Positions 23,558 to 31,429 of a DNA stretch of 39,664 bases are shown here, piece by piece. The DNA lies in assembly GCA_003599595.1 (NCBI GenBank), contig QZIP01000031.1, positions 1-39,664 on the forward strand, written 5' to 3'. The position numbers and the translations under genes were made by a program. Under the pieces are notes generated by a model. The model was not told where the DNA came from. It saw only the letters and a list, made by a program, of their open reading frames with translations, and searched no databases. Position 1 is the stretch's first letter. Every line of letters begins with the position of its first letter. Source of the DNA: Candidatus Parcubacteria bacterium (lineage in GTDB: Bacteria; Patescibacteriota; Microgenomatia; Levybacterales; GWA1-39-11).

Positions 23558-24391
23558 ATGGCAGAAGAAAAACAAAAAAAAATTGCAACCACTGAAGTAG
23601 AGAAGAAAAAGAAGGTTGGAAATAAAAAGCCTGCAATCACAGAAACACAGAAGAAACAGAAAGTGCACAAACTTAGTGACTCAGTGGATTCCTCAGTGTC
23701 TGTGGAGCCAGGAGGTGTAAAAATTGACGTTTATGGTAGGGATGGGAAGGTTGTTGGATCTGTTAATTTACCAAAAGAGATATTTGATGCAAAAGTAAAC
23801 AATAGTTTAATGGCTCAAGCAGTTAGAGTTTATCTAACTAATCAAAGATCAGGCACAGCTCATACTAAAACAAGAGGTGAAGTTAAGGGTTCAACCAGAA
23901 AAATATATAGACAAAAAGGTACCGGACGTGCAAGGCACGGTGCAATAACAGCTCCAATTTTTGTTGGTGGAGGAATAGCTTTTGGGCCTAGAAAAAGAGA
24001 TATCTCTCTTGCTCTTCCCAAGAAGATGAGAAGAAAAGCCCTTTTTAGTGCTCTAACTCTTAAGTTTAAAAGTAAAAGTGTAAAAATATTGGAGGAATTA
24101 GACAATATAGATAGCAAAACCAAAAACATGCAAAATATTTTAAAATCACTAAATTTACTTAACAAAAAGGGAAAAGCAGATAAGGTTTTGTTTGTCAGTT
24201 CTAAAAATAAAGAGAATGTAGAAAGAGCAATAAGAAACATAGGAGGAATAAGCCTGAAACAAGCGAAAGATATTAATACATATTCTATTTTAAACAGCAA
24301 AAATATAGTTTTTATGAAGAATTCTATAGAAACTTTGTCAGAGACATTTTTAAATTCAACTCCGGTTCAATCGGATTCAGAAAAGGAATAA
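23558..24391 (+). CDS. rplD: 50S ribosomal protein L4 (uL4) with basic N-terminal extension
   Basis: A 277-residue protein. The first ~50 residues are an added Lys/Thr/Ser-rich stretch; the L4 fold starts around KIDVYGRDGK. The exit-tunnel loop KGTGRARHG and GGGIAFGPRKRD is conserved. L4 lines the exit tunnel and in enterobacteria represses its own operon; whether it acts on the rplC leader here is unknown. Starts directly after the rplC stop. Its basic tail next to the acidic L3 tail is notable. Confidence 0.95.
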   Translation: MAEEKQKKIATTEVEKKKKVGNKKPAITETQKKQKVHKLSDSVDSSVSVEPGGVKIDVYGRDGKVVGSVNLPKEIFDAKVNNSLMAQAVRVYLTNQRSGTAHTKTRGEVKGSTRKIYRQKGTGRARHGAITAPIFVGGGIAFGPRKRDISLALPKKMRRKALFSALTLKFKSKSVKILEELDNIDSKTKNMQNILKSLNLLNKKGKADKVLFVSSKNKENVERAIRNIGGISLKQAKDINTYSILNSKNIVFMKNSIETLSETFLNSTPVQSDSEKE

Positions 24392-24397
24392 TAAGTT

Positions 24398-24697
24398 ATG
24401 GATGTTTTAAGAGAAGTAATAATAAAACCAGTGATATCAGAGAAGTCCCTTAAGGAGACTGATCAAAATAAGTACACTTTTGTTGTGAATGAAAAAGCAA
24501 ACAAAAATCAAATAAAAGACGCCGTAGAAAAGATGTTTGGGGTTAAAGTTGAAAAGGTTTACACAAGTTTAGTTAAGGGCGAAAAAATAAGGCTTACAAA
24601 ATATGGTAGAAAAAAGAAAAAATACTCTATTAAAAAGGCAAGAGTTAAGCTTGAAAAGGGACAAAAATTAGACATATTTGATCAGGAAAAAAAGTAA
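24398..24697 (+). CDS. rplW: 50S ribosomal protein L23 (uL23)
   Basis: A 99-residue protein of normal size: opens with IIKPVISEKSLKE, contains NKNQIKDAVEKMFGVKV and the basic RKKKYSIKKARV loop. It lies at the exit of the peptide tunnel and docks trigger factor and SRP. Six bases after rplD; the start has little Shine-Dalgarno character and probably relies on coupling. Confidence 0.96.
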   Translation: MDVLREVIIKPVISEKSLKETDQNKYTFVVNEKANKNQIKDAVEKMFGVKVEKVYTSLVKGEKIRLTKYGRKKKKYSIKKARVKLEKGQKLDIFDQEKK

Positions 24698-24703
24698 TAA
24701 ATT

Positions 24704-25441
24704 ATGAAACTTAAAAATATACTTAAAAAAAATTCAGGTAGAGATGTATCGGGCCAGGTAGCGGTTAGGCATCAGGGTGGAAGACATAAGAGATACTATA
24801 GAACTATTGATTTCAAACGCAACAAATATAATATGGCAGGAAAAGTTACAGCAATAGAATATGATCCAAACAGATCATCTGACATTGTCCTTATTCAATA
24901 TGAAGATGGAGACAAGAGATATGTTTTAAGACCATTAGGGTTAGCCTTAGGAGATACTATTATGTCTGGAGAAAATGCAGAGATAAAGACAGGAAATTCT
25001 CTCCCACTGAGGATTCTTGCGGTTGGTACACCAGTTCATAATATTGAGTTGACGCGTGGGAAAGGTGGACAAATAGTAAGGTCTGCGGGTAATCAGGCTT
25101 TTGTTATGGCAAGAGAAGGAGATTATGTTAATATAAAGCTGCCTTCAGGAGAAGTAAGAAAGATAAGATCTGAAAATTATGCTACAATTGGTCAGCTAGG
25201 GAAGCCAGAGTGGAAAGATAAAGTCCTTGGCAAAGCAGGAGCCTCAAGACATAGAGGGATAAGACCTTCTGTTCGTGGTGTTGCAATGAGTCCAAGATCT
25301 CATCCTCACGGTGGAGGAGAAGGAAGAAGTGGAATTGGTTTAAAAATGCCAAAAACATACGCTGGGAGACCTGCTGTTGGTAAAACTAGAAAAAAGAAAA
25401 AATACTCTAATAAATATATTGTAAAAAGGAGAAAAAGTTAA
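24704..25441 (+). CDS. rplB: 50S ribosomal protein L2 (uL2), N-terminally short
   Basis: A 245-residue protein; typical bacterial L2 has about 275. The sequence begins near the normal residue 30 ([14 protein letters not shown], aligned with the usual 'LKKKAGRN' region), then [10 protein letters not shown] and the C-terminal [12 protein letters not shown] loop with the conserved His of the peptidyl-transferase region. The frame is closed by a stop a few codons upstream, so the shortening is real, not a start-choice effect. L2 helps subunit joining. Six bases after rplW. Confidence 0.96.
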   Translation: MKLKNILKKNSGRDVSGQVAVRHQGGRHKRYYRTIDFKRNKYNMAGKVTAIEYDPNRSSDIVLIQYEDGDKRYVLRPLGLALGDTIMSGENAEIKTGNSLPLRILAVGTPVHNIELTRGKGGQIVRSAGNQAFVMAREGDYVNIKLPSGEVRKIRSENYATIGQLGKPEWKDKVLGKAGASRHRGIRPSVRGVAMSPRSHPHGGGEGRSGIGLKMPKTYAGRPAVGKTRKKKKYSNKYIVKRRKS

Positions 25442-25445
25442 ATTT

Positions 25446-25730
25446 ATGTCACGTTCAGCTAAAAAAGGACCATATATAGATCAAAGATTGTTTAAAAAGG
25501 TTTTAAAACAAAAAGAAACCGGGAATAAGGATGCTATTAAAACTTGGGCCCGTTCAAGCCAAATTCCACCTGAGTTTATTGGCCATGCCTTCGCAGTTCA
25601 TAATGGGAAAAATTTTATTCAGGTAAAAGTAGTTGAAAACATGGTTGGGCATAGGCTTGGAGAATTCTCACCAACAAGAATTTTTAGAGGACACGGTAGG
25701 ATTGTTGCCCGTGAGATTTCAAAAACATAA
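25446..25730 (+). CDS. rpsS: 30S ribosomal protein S19 (uS19)
   Basis: A 94-residue protein with the conserved opening [11 protein letters not shown] and the core [17 protein letters not shown] followed by [13 protein letters not shown]. It sits in the 30S head near the tRNA A-site. Four bases after rplB, four before rplV; part of the continuous S10 block. Confidence 0.97.
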   Translation: MSRSAKKGPYIDQRLFKKVLKQKETGNKDAIKTWARSSQIPPEFIGHAFAVHNGKNFIQVKVVENMVGHRLGEFSPTRIFRGHGRIVAREISKT

Positions 25731-25734
25731 TCAT

Positions 25735-26091
25735 ATGGAGTATAAAGCTATTAGTAAAAATATTAAAATGTCACCAAGAAAGGTAAGGTTGGTTGTGGAC
25801 AGTATTAAAAAGCGTGATGTACCAGCTGCTCTTTATTTCTTGTCTCACATGAGTAGGAGAGCTGCTATTCCAGTTAAAAAAACTTTAGAAAGTGCATTGG
25901 CTAACGCTGTTAACAATTTTAAAGCAAAAAAAGAAGAGTTAGTTTTAAAAAATATTTTAGTTGAAGAAGGAATTTCTTATAAAAGGCATCGTTATGCAGG
26001 AAGAGGAAGAGTCAGACCATATAAAAAAAGAACAAGTCACATAAGAGTAATACTTGAAGAAAGAAAGGAGAATTATGGGGCAAAAAGTTAA
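25735..26091 (+). CDS. rplV: 50S ribosomal protein L22 (uL22)
   Basis: A 118-residue protein from ATG 25735; an upstream alternative start inside rpsS is rejected because it would overlap rpsS heavily and add non-L22 sequence. Conserved: SPRKVRLVVDSI, and the C-terminal hairpin GRGRVRPYKKRTSHI that reaches into the exit tunnel. Its last 17 bases overlap rpsC. Confidence 0.96.
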   Translation: MEYKAISKNIKMSPRKVRLVVDSIKKRDVPAALYFLSHMSRRAAIPVKKTLESALANAVNNFKAKKEELVLKNILVEEGISYKRHRYAGRGRVRPYKKRTSHIRVILEERKENYGAKS

Positions 26092-26716
26092 TCCAATCGC
26101 ATTAAGACTTGGCATACATCATAATTTTAAAAGCGTTGGATATTATTCAAAGAAACAATATCCTGGTACTGTTTTGGAAGATATTAAAATGAGAGAAATG
26201 CTCTTTAAAAAACTTAAGATGGCCAGTGTTGGAGATGTTTTTATTGAAAGATCTGTAGGGAGTATTAAGATTACTATCTATGTTGTTAGACCCGGTATTG
26301 TAATTGGAAGAGGTGGAACTGGTCTTGAAGAACTCAAAAAGACCATTGTTACTTTCCTAAAGTCAACAAGAAAAGATAAAAGTGTGCCAAAGGTGGAGAT
26401 TAGGGTAGAGCCAATAAAAGATCCCAATCTCAGTGCTTATCTAGTGGCAACAAATATAACTGATCAACTTATAAGAAGAATGCCATTTAAAAGAATAATG
26501 AAACAGGCGGTGGATAGGGTGATGTCAAGTGGAGCAAAGGGCGTTAGAATAATTCTTGCAGGTAGAATAGGAGGAGCAGAAATAGGTAGGCGTGAAAGAT
26601 TACAGGTGGGTAAAGTTTCGCTTTCAACAATAAGGGAAAACATTGACTTTGCTAGTGTACCGGCTCTTACAAAAAGTGGTTATGTAGGAGTTAAGGTTTG
26701 GATAGACAAACCATAA
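26075..26716 (+). CDS. rpsC: 30S ribosomal protein S3 (uS3)
   Basis: A 213-residue protein. ATG 26075 follows a good AAAGGAG site and gives the canonical MGQKVNPIALRLG start; a longer in-frame start at 26054 is inside rplV. The KH domain has GIVIGRGG; the C-domain has AGRIGGAEIGRRE. It lines the mRNA entry channel with helicase activity. Followed by a 114-base repeat spacer before rplP. Confidence 0.97.
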   Translation: MGQKVNPIALRLGIHHNFKSVGYYSKKQYPGTVLEDIKMREMLFKKLKMASVGDVFIERSVGSIKITIYVVRPGIVIGRGGTGLEELKKTIVTFLKSTRKDKSVPKVEIRVEPIKDPNLSAYLVATNITDQLIRRMPFKRIMKQAVDRVMSSGAKGVRIILAGRIGGAEIGRRERLQVGKVSLSTIRENIDFASVPALTKSGYVGVKVWIDKP

Positions 26717-26830
26717 ATAAAAGTCAAAACTCAAAATGCAAAAGTCAAAACTTAGGAAATATTTATAAATTGTCGCTTCTCGACACATTAGTTTTGAGAT
26801 TTGAGCTTTAAGATTTGAGTTTTTAAATAT
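26717..26830. repeat. AT-rich inverted word repeats between rpsC and rplP
   Basis: The left part has AAAACTCAAAATGCAAAAGT words and the right part their complements (TTTTGAGATTTGAG, GATTTGAGTTTTT), with a short CGCTTCTCGAC middle. It forms a long imperfect stem inside the operon. No promoter of quality was seen. Confidence 0.45.
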
Positions 26831-27253
26831 ATGTTAACACCAAAAAGAACAAAATATAGAAAACAATTTAGACCGAAAACAAAAGAAGGACTTGCTATTT
26901 TAGGCAGTAAGATTTCTTTTGGTGATTATGGTCTAAAATCAAAAGAATCAGGAAATGTTTCTAGCAGGCAAATAGAGGCAGCAAGAAAAGCTATTACACA
27001 TTTTATTAAAAGAGGCGGTAGAATTTGGATTAGAATCTTTCCTGATAGGCCTATCACTAAAAAGCCACCAGAAACAAGAATGGGCGGAGGCAAGGGTGAT
27101 TTACACGAGTATGTAGCACCAGTTCATACCGGAAAAATAATGTTTGAAATGAGTGGAGTACCGGAAAATATTGCCAGGGAGGCACTAAGGCTTGCTTCTC
27201 ATAAATTGCCAGTCAAAAGCATTTTTGTTAAAAAAGGGGAAATTATAGTATGA
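26831..27253 (+). CDS. rplP: 50S ribosomal protein L16 (uL16)
   Basis: A 140-residue protein with [10 protein letters not shown] at the start, [28 protein letters not shown] in the centre (split here by the conserved Arg-Met-Gly), and [15 protein letters not shown] near the end. It contacts A-site tRNA and is a late assembly protein. Its stop overlaps the rpmC start (ATGA). Confidence 0.96.
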   Translation: MLTPKRTKYRKQFRPKTKEGLAILGSKISFGDYGLKSKESGNVSSRQIEAARKAITHFIKRGGRIWIRIFPDRPITKKPPETRMGGGKGDLHEYVAPVHTGKIMFEMSGVPENIAREALRLASHKLPVKSIFVKKGEIIV

Positions 27254-27453
27254 AAAAAAATGAAATAAAAGAGTTGCATACAAAATCAGTAGATGAATTA
27301 GTTAAAGATCTCTCTGATTTAAAGAAAGAAGTGTCAAATATTAAAATGGATATCGTTTTAAATAAAACTAAAAACACGGCAATTCTTAAGGAAAAAGAAA
27401 GAAATATTGCGAGAATACTTACGATTATAAAAGAAAAGGAGGAAACAAAATAA
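27250..27453 (+). CDS. rpmC: 50S ribosomal protein L29 (uL29)
   Basis: A 67-residue two-helix protein: [17 protein letters not shown], then a second helix with [19 protein letters not shown]. It sits next to L23 at the tunnel exit. Starts within the rplP stop (ATGA), implying coupling. Confidence 0.93.
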   Translation: MKKNEIKELHTKSVDELVKDLSDLKKEVSNIKMDIVLNKTKNTAILKEKERNIARILTIIKEKEETK

Positions 27454-27454
27454 T

Positions 27455-27685
27455 ATGAAAAAAACATTTATAGGAAAAGTTGTTTCTGACAAAATGCAAA
27501 ATACGGTAGCCGTTGAAATAGAAAGAAAGTTTCAGCATAAGATTTACAAAAAGATGATTACTAGGACAAAAAAAATGTTGGCTGACAACAATGTAGACAA
27601 CATTAAAATTGGAGATATGGTTAAAATAGAGGAGACAAAGCCAATAAGCAAAAATAAGTATTTTAAAGTCATCAAGAAGGTATAA
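27455..27685 (+). CDS. rpsQ: 30S ribosomal protein S17 (uS17)
   Basis: A 76-residue OB-fold protein: FIGKVVSDKMQNTVAVEIER, later HKIYKKMITRTKK, DMVKIEETKPISKNKYFKV. It binds 16S rRNA early in assembly. One base separates it from rpmC. It is followed by a promoter-bearing repeat rather than directly by rplN. Confidence 0.96.
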   Translation: MKKTFIGKVVSDKMQNTVAVEIERKFQHKIYKKMITRTKKMLADNNVDNIKIGDMVKIEETKPISKNKYFKVIKKV

Positions 27686-27688
27686 GAC

Positions 27689-27834
27689 ACGAAGTACACT
27701 AATTAGCTTGACTAATTTAGAAATATCCGCGATAATTCGCGAGTTGAGATTAACTTATATAATGAGTCTCGACTCACGAATATTCACGAAAAGATAAAAT
27801 AGTTTAAAGTATTAGCGATAATTCGCGAGTTATT
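27689..27834 (+). repeat. promoter-bearing repeat, copy A, before rplN
   Basis: About 146 bases, clearly similar to copy B (28211-28359). Layout: CACGAA word, TTGACT (27708-27713), 17 bases, GATAAT (27731-27736) inside arm 27724-27743 (ending CGCGATAATTCGCGAG); then a complementary arm TCTCGACTCACGAATATTCA (from 27767); then a second arm at 27811-27829, ending five bases before the rplN ATG. The TTGACT-GATAAT pair is a good promoter; the arms fold into a stem in the resulting leader. Confidence 0.65.
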
Positions 27835-28209
27835 ATGATACAGCATAGAACAATTTTAAATACAGCAGATAATACAGGAGTAAAAGAGTTGATGGTTATC
27901 CATATCTATGGTGGATCAAAAAGAAGATTTGGGTATACCGGGGAGATTTTGGGTTGCGTGGTAAAAAAAGTTTTACCTAATACTCAATTTAAAAAAGGAG
28001 ACAAGGTTAAGGCAGTTCTTGTTAGAGCAAGAAAAGAATTGAAAAGAAGAGATGGAACATATGTCCGTTTTTCAGAAAATGCAGGAGTTATTATAGAAAA
28101 TGAAAAAAGTAAAAATCCTATTGGAACAAGGATTTTTGGACCTATTGCAAGAGAAATTAGAGAAAAAGGTTTTAACAAGATTGCAAGTTTAGCAAAAAAT
28201 GTCATTTAG
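27835..28209 (+). CDS. rplN: 50S ribosomal protein L14 (uL14)
   Basis: A 124-residue protein starting MIQHRTILNTADNTGVKE, with GEILGCVVKKV, KKGDKVKAVLVR and the end GPIAREIREKGFNKIASLA. It forms part of the subunit interface. There is no Shine-Dalgarno sequence; the start codon abuts a repeat arm and the gene probably has its own promoter within the upstream repeat. Confidence 0.97.
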   Translation: MIQHRTILNTADNTGVKELMVIHIYGGSKRRFGYTGEILGCVVKKVLPNTQFKKGDKVKAVLVRARKELKRRDGTYVRFSENAGVIIENEKSKNPIGTRIFGPIAREIREKGFNKIASLAKNVI

Positions 28210-28210
28210 G

Positions 28211-28359
28211 TCACAAAAAACACGAATATGCTTGACTAATTTTATAATATTCGCGATAATTCGCGAGTTTGAGATTAAATTTAAAATCAATCTCGATTCA
28301 CGAATATTCACGAATAAGTTAGATAACGTAAAATATTCGCGATAATTCGCGAGCTTATT
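28211..28359 (+). repeat. promoter-bearing repeat, copy B, before rplX
   Basis: Same layout as copy A: CACGAA word, TTGACT (28232-28237), 17 bases, GATAAT (28255-28260), arm 28248-28267 ending CGCGATAATTCGCGAG, complementary arm at about 28290-28315, and a final arm 28334-28353 ending six bases before the rplX ATG. Both promoter hexamers and their spacing are identical in the two copies. Confidence 0.65.
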
Positions 28360-28665
28360 ATGAAGATAAAAAAAGGAGATATAGTCAAAATATTAAAAGG
28401 AAAAGATAAGGGAAAAACAGGAAAAGTTGAAAAAATTTTTCCTGCCGATAATAAAGTATTGGTTGAAGGAATAAATCAATATAAAAGGCACGTTAAGGGA
28501 AAAACGGCAAATCAAAAATCTGAGATTGTGACAATAACAAAGCCTTTGCCTGTTGCAAGTATTGCCTTGTTTTGTCAAAAGTGTAAAAAGCCTACCCGTG
28601 TAGGATATAGACTATTAAAAGATAAAAAAACTAGAATATGCAGAAAGTGTGAGGAGGAAGTATGA
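28360..28665 (+). CDS. rplX: 50S ribosomal protein L24 (uL24)
   Basis: A 101-residue protein. The KOW motif is [20 protein letters not shown]; the C-domain carries CQKC and CRKC, which likely form a zinc knuckle. L24 starts 50S assembly. Own promoter likely in the upstream repeat. Its TGA overlaps the rpmJ ATG. Confidence 0.96.
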   Translation: MKIKKGDIVKILKGKDKGKTGKVEKIFPADNKVLVEGINQYKRHVKGKTANQKSEIVTITKPLPVASIALFCQKCKKPTRVGYRLLKDKKTRICRKCEEEV

Positions 28666-28775
28666 AGGTGCAAGCGTCTGTTAAAAAAAGATGTAAAAAA
28701 TGCAAGGTAGTTAAAAGAAGAGGTGTTTTGTACGTGATTTGTGAGATACCAAAGCACAAACAACGCCAAGGATAA
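28662..28775 (+). CDS. rpmJ: 50S ribosomal protein L36 (bL36), zinc-binding form
   Basis: A 37-residue protein, complete: [19 protein letters not shown] at the N-terminus, then [13 protein letters not shown]. Cys11, Cys14, Cys27 and His32 are the usual zinc ligands. It starts inside the rplX stop (ATGA) after a strong GGAGG. In most bacteria rpmJ sits between infA and rpsM; here it lies between rplX and rplE, and the usual place is empty in this window. Confidence 0.95.
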   Translation: MKVQASVKKRCKKCKVVKRRGVLYVICEIPKHKQRQG

Positions 28776-28792
28776 TATTATTTAATTTAATT

Positions 28793-29335
28793 ATGGCAGA
28801 TTTAAAAGAAAAATATAAAAAAGAAATTGTAGCAAAAATACAAGAAAAGCTAAAGATAAAAAATCCAATGGCAGTCCCTTCTCTTGTTAAAATAGTCGTA
28901 AACGAAAGCACAAGAGAGTTCTTGGCAGATAAAAAAAACATTGAGAAAGCAAGAGAAGATTTAGTTCTTATTACCGGACAAAAGCCAAAAACAACAAAAG
29001 CCCGTGTCTCCGTTGCCACCTTTAAATTAAGAGAGGGAGACGAAATAGGTCTTGCTGTAACCCTTAGAGGTAAAAGGATGTATGATTTCTTTGAAAAACT
29101 TGTTAAAATAGTGCTGCCCCGTGTCAGAGACTTTAGTGGAATAAGTGATAAAAGTTTTGATAAAAAAGGGAATTTAAGTATTGGATTTTATGAACAAACA
29201 GTTTTTCCTGAAATAGATTCGGGGAAAGTTGATAAGGTAAGAAGTATGCAGATAACTATTGTTACAGATGCGGGTAATGATGAAAAGGCAAAGGTTTTAC
29301 TTGAAGCCTTGGGAATGCCTTTCAAAAAAGTTTAA
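28793..29335 (+). CDS. rplE: 50S ribosomal protein L5 (uL5)
   Basis: A 180-residue protein of usual length: NPMAVPSLVKIVVN, TGQKPKTTKARVSVA, LREGDEIGLAVTLRG, then RVRDFSGIS and the C-terminal DAGNDEKAKVLLEALGMPF. It binds 5S rRNA and bridges to the 30S head. Follows rpmJ by 17 bases. Confidence 0.97.
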   Translation: MADLKEKYKKEIVAKIQEKLKIKNPMAVPSLVKIVVNESTREFLADKKNIEKAREDLVLITGQKPKTTKARVSVATFKLREGDEIGLAVTLRGKRMYDFFEKLVKIVLPRVRDFSGISDKSFDKKGNLSIGFYEQTVFPEIDSGKVDKVRSMQITIVTDAGNDEKAKVLLEALGMPFKKV

Positions 29336-29339
29336 AGCT

Positions 29340-29450
29340 AAAAATTAAAAGTGAAAAGTTGTATGAATAATTACAAAAAATATATAACTAAAAAATTAAT
29401 AAATTCAACTTTGAATTTTGAATTTTAAATTCTGAATTGGAGCGAAGTGA
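29340..29450. repeat. AT-rich inverted word repeats between rplE and rpsN
   Basis: Left AAAATTAAAAGTGAAAAGTT words face right AACTTTGAATTTTGAATTTT words across an A/T-rich centre, as in the murB leader. The last bases (GGAGCGAAGTGACTT) include a possible weak ribosome site (GGAG) for rpsN. Confidence 0.4.
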
Positions 29451-29453
29451 CTT

Positions 29454-29639
29454 ATGGCTAAAAAATCAAACATAGTTAAAAATCAAAGAAAACAAAAATT
29501 TGACACAAGAAATAAAAATATCTGTGCACTTTGCGGCAGGGCAAGAGGGTATCTTAGAAGATTTGGTTTATGTAGAATATGTTTTAGAGAGAAAGCATTG
29601 AAAGGAGAATTGCCGGGAGTTAAAAAGGCAAGTTGGTAA
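29454..29639 (+). CDS. rpsN: 30S ribosomal protein S14, zinc type (uS14)
   Basis: A 61-residue short form. CALC and CRIC (residues about 24-43) form the zinc ribbon; the end is [14 protein letters not shown], the standard S14 C-terminus. This C+ type is usual in Gram-positives and CPR. Located between rplE and rpsH as in the spc operon. Confidence 0.97.
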   Translation: MAKKSNIVKNQRKQKFDTRNKNICALCGRARGYLRRFGLCRICFREKALKGELPGVKKASW

Positions 29640-29644
29640 AGATT

Positions 29645-30034
29645 ATGAATTACTTAATTGGAGATTTTTTGATAAGAATTAAAAATGCCTATATGGGAGG
29701 AAAGAAAGAGGTTATTTTCCCTTATTCCAAGGCGGTGCTTTCTATTGCAAAAATCTTAAAAGAAGAAGGATATATAAAGGAGGTCAAGGAAAAAGAGGAA
29801 GATGGTAAAAAAGGATTTATTATCAATCTTGTCTACAAAGAAAAAAAACCAGCAATAGAAGACATAAAAATTATTTCAAAACCATCAGTGCATGTTTATG
29901 TGGGGAAAAATAAAATAAAAAAGATCGTGGGTGCACATGGTCTGGGTATTGTCTCAACAAGTAATGGGATGATGACAGCAAAAAATGCAATAAAGAAAGG
30001 AGTTGGCGGAGAAGTGATTTGCCAAATATTTTAG
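29645..30034 (+). CDS. rpsH: 30S ribosomal protein S8 (uS8)
   Basis: A 129-residue protein from ATG 29645; a TTG at 29633 inside rpsN would only add four residues. Conserved: IGDFLIRIKNAYMGGKKEV, KILKEEGYIKEV, and the C-terminal GLGIVSTSNGMMTAKNAIKKGVGGEV. It binds helix 21 of 16S rRNA and represses the spc operon in enterobacteria. Confidence 0.96.
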   Translation: MNYLIGDFLIRIKNAYMGGKKEVIFPYSKAVLSIAKILKEEGYIKEVKEKEEDGKKGFIINLVYKEKKPAIEDIKIISKPSVHVYVGKNKIKKIVGAHGLGIVSTSNGMMTAKNAIKKGVGGEVICQIF

Positions 30035-30037
30035 AAT

Positions 30038-30586
30038 ATGTCAAATATAGGTAAAAAACCAGTTGAAATAAAAGAAGGTGCAGAGGTGAAAGTGGAGAAG
30101 AACAAGGTTATAGTTACGGGTCCAAAAGGAGCATTGGAAGTAAAAATTCCTGAGGGAATAAGCATAGAAATTAAAGACAATAAAGTTTTTGTAAAAAAAG
30201 AGTCTGAAAAAAAAGAATTGGAAAAATTTTTTGGGATGATGCGTGCTGTTATTAACAATATGGTTACAGGTGTAACCTCAAATTTCGAAAAAAAATTAGA
30301 ACTTTCAGGAGTAGGATATAGGGCAAGGGTTGAAGGAAGAGATTTAATACTAAATGTTGGTTTTGCCAACCCCGTAAGAATCACTCCTCCTGAAGGTATA
30401 GAATTTAAAGTAGAAGAAAACGTTATAATAGTAAAAGGAGCAAGTAAAGAAATTGTTGGTGACGTAGCAGATAAAATCCGTGGGGTTAGGCCCCCTGACC
30501 CTTATAAGGCAAAAGGAATAAAATACGTAGGAGAGATTGTTAGAAGAAAAGTAGGGAAAGCTGCTAAAGCTGTAGGAGGTAAATAA
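30038..30586 (+). CDS. rplF: 50S ribosomal protein L6 (uL6)
   Basis: A 182-residue, two-domain protein: SNIGKKPVEIKEG, then GVSSNF-like region NMVTGVTSNFEKKLELSGVG and the C-terminal block RGVRPPDPYKAKGIKYVGE. It lies by the sarcin-ricin loop. Three bases after rpsH. Confidence 0.97.
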   Translation: MSNIGKKPVEIKEGAEVKVEKNKVIVTGPKGALEVKIPEGISIEIKDNKVFVKKESEKKELEKFFGMMRAVINNMVTGVTSNFEKKLELSGVGYRARVEGRDLILNVGFANPVRITPPEGIEFKVEENVIIVKGASKEIVGDVADKIRGVRPPDPYKAKGIKYVGEIVRRKVGKAAKAVGGK

Positions 30587-30587
30587 T

Positions 30588-30968
30588 ATGAAAGAAGTAA
30601 AAATTAAACAAGAAAGAAAAGAGAGAAGATTAAAAAGAGTAAGAAAGAAGATTTTTCAAATTTCAGACAGGCCAAGACTTTCTGTTTTTGCATCAAACAA
30701 ATATTTTTATGCTCAAATAATAGACGACACAAAAGGAGAAACTCTTGTAAGTGCAAATGAAAAAGAGATTGACTCTGAGTTAATCGGAGATGAAAAAAAA
30801 GAAAAACTTAATAAGTCTCAAAAGGCTGAGAAATTAGGTAAAATAATTGCTAGAAAAGCAAAAGAGAAAAAAATTAGTAAAGTTGTTCTTGACAAGGGCG
30901 CCTCTAGGTATCATGGAAAATTAAAGTTATTTGCGCAAGCTGCAAGAAAGGAAGGATTAGTTTTTTAA
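30588..30968 (+). CDS. rplR: 50S ribosomal protein L18 (uL18)
   Basis: A 126-residue protein: RPRLSVFASNKYFYAQIIDD after a very basic start, and the C-terminal VVLDKGASRYHGKLKLFAQAAR. It is a 5S rRNA-binding protein. One base after rplF, with no room for a separate promoter. Confidence 0.96.
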   Translation: MKEVKIKQERKERRLKRVRKKIFQISDRPRLSVFASNKYFYAQIIDDTKGETLVSANEKEIDSELIGDEKKEKLNKSQKAEKLGKIIARKAKEKKISKVVLDKGASRYHGKLKLFAQAARKEGLVF

Positions 30969-30969
30969 T

Positions 30970-31419
30970 ATGATAGGAGATCAACAAAAAAATCAATTTG
31001 AAGAAAAGATAGTTCAAATAAACAGAGTTTCTAAGAAAACTAAAGGTGGCAATAAGATGAGATTTGCTGCATTAGTTGTTGTTGGAGATAGACAGGGAAA
31101 AGTAGGTTTGGGCCTAGGGAAGTCAGGAGATGTTGCAGGAGCTATAATTAAGGCAGTGTCATATGCTAAAAAAAGAATGATTCAGGTACCAATAGTTAAT
31201 GGAACGATCCCCCACGTTATAAGAGTTAAAAAGGGTGCAGCAGAAATTTTACTTAAGCCTGCACCTCTTGGAACAGGCTTGATTGCTGGAGGAGCTGTTA
31301 GAAGTGTCGTGGAGGTAGCAGGTATCAGGAATATCTCTTCAAAGATTTTAGGAACAGAAAACAAGGCAAGCAATGTTTATGCTGTATTTGAAGCCTTAAA
31401 AAAAATAGAAAAAAAATAA
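30970..31419 (+). CDS. rpsE: 30S ribosomal protein S5 (uS5)
   Basis: A 149-residue protein, slightly short of the usual ~165. Seen: [59 protein letters not shown], and [15 protein letters not shown]. It acts in decoding accuracy. The usual downstream gene rpmD (uL30) is missing: rplO starts 10 bases later. Confidence 0.97.
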   Translation: MIGDQQKNQFEEKIVQINRVSKKTKGGNKMRFAALVVVGDRQGKVGLGLGKSGDVAGAIIKAVSYAKKRMIQVPIVNGTIPHVIRVKKGAAEILLKPAPLGTGLIAGGAVRSVVEVAGIRNISSKILGTENKASNVYAVFEALKKIEKK

Positions 31420-31429
31420 AAAAATAAAT

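Noticed and set aside
23173-23670. Minus-strand frame opposite the L3 and L4 tails
   Set aside because: A Ser/Phe-rich mirror of the Glu/Lys/Thr-rich tails; no ribosome site or promoter.
25633-25734. Longer N-terminus of L22
   Set aside because: It lies within rpsS in another frame and does not resemble L22; ATG 25735 gives the normal start.
26054-26074. Longer N-terminus of S3
   Set aside because: ATG 26075 follows AAAGGAG and encodes the canonical MGQKVNP start.
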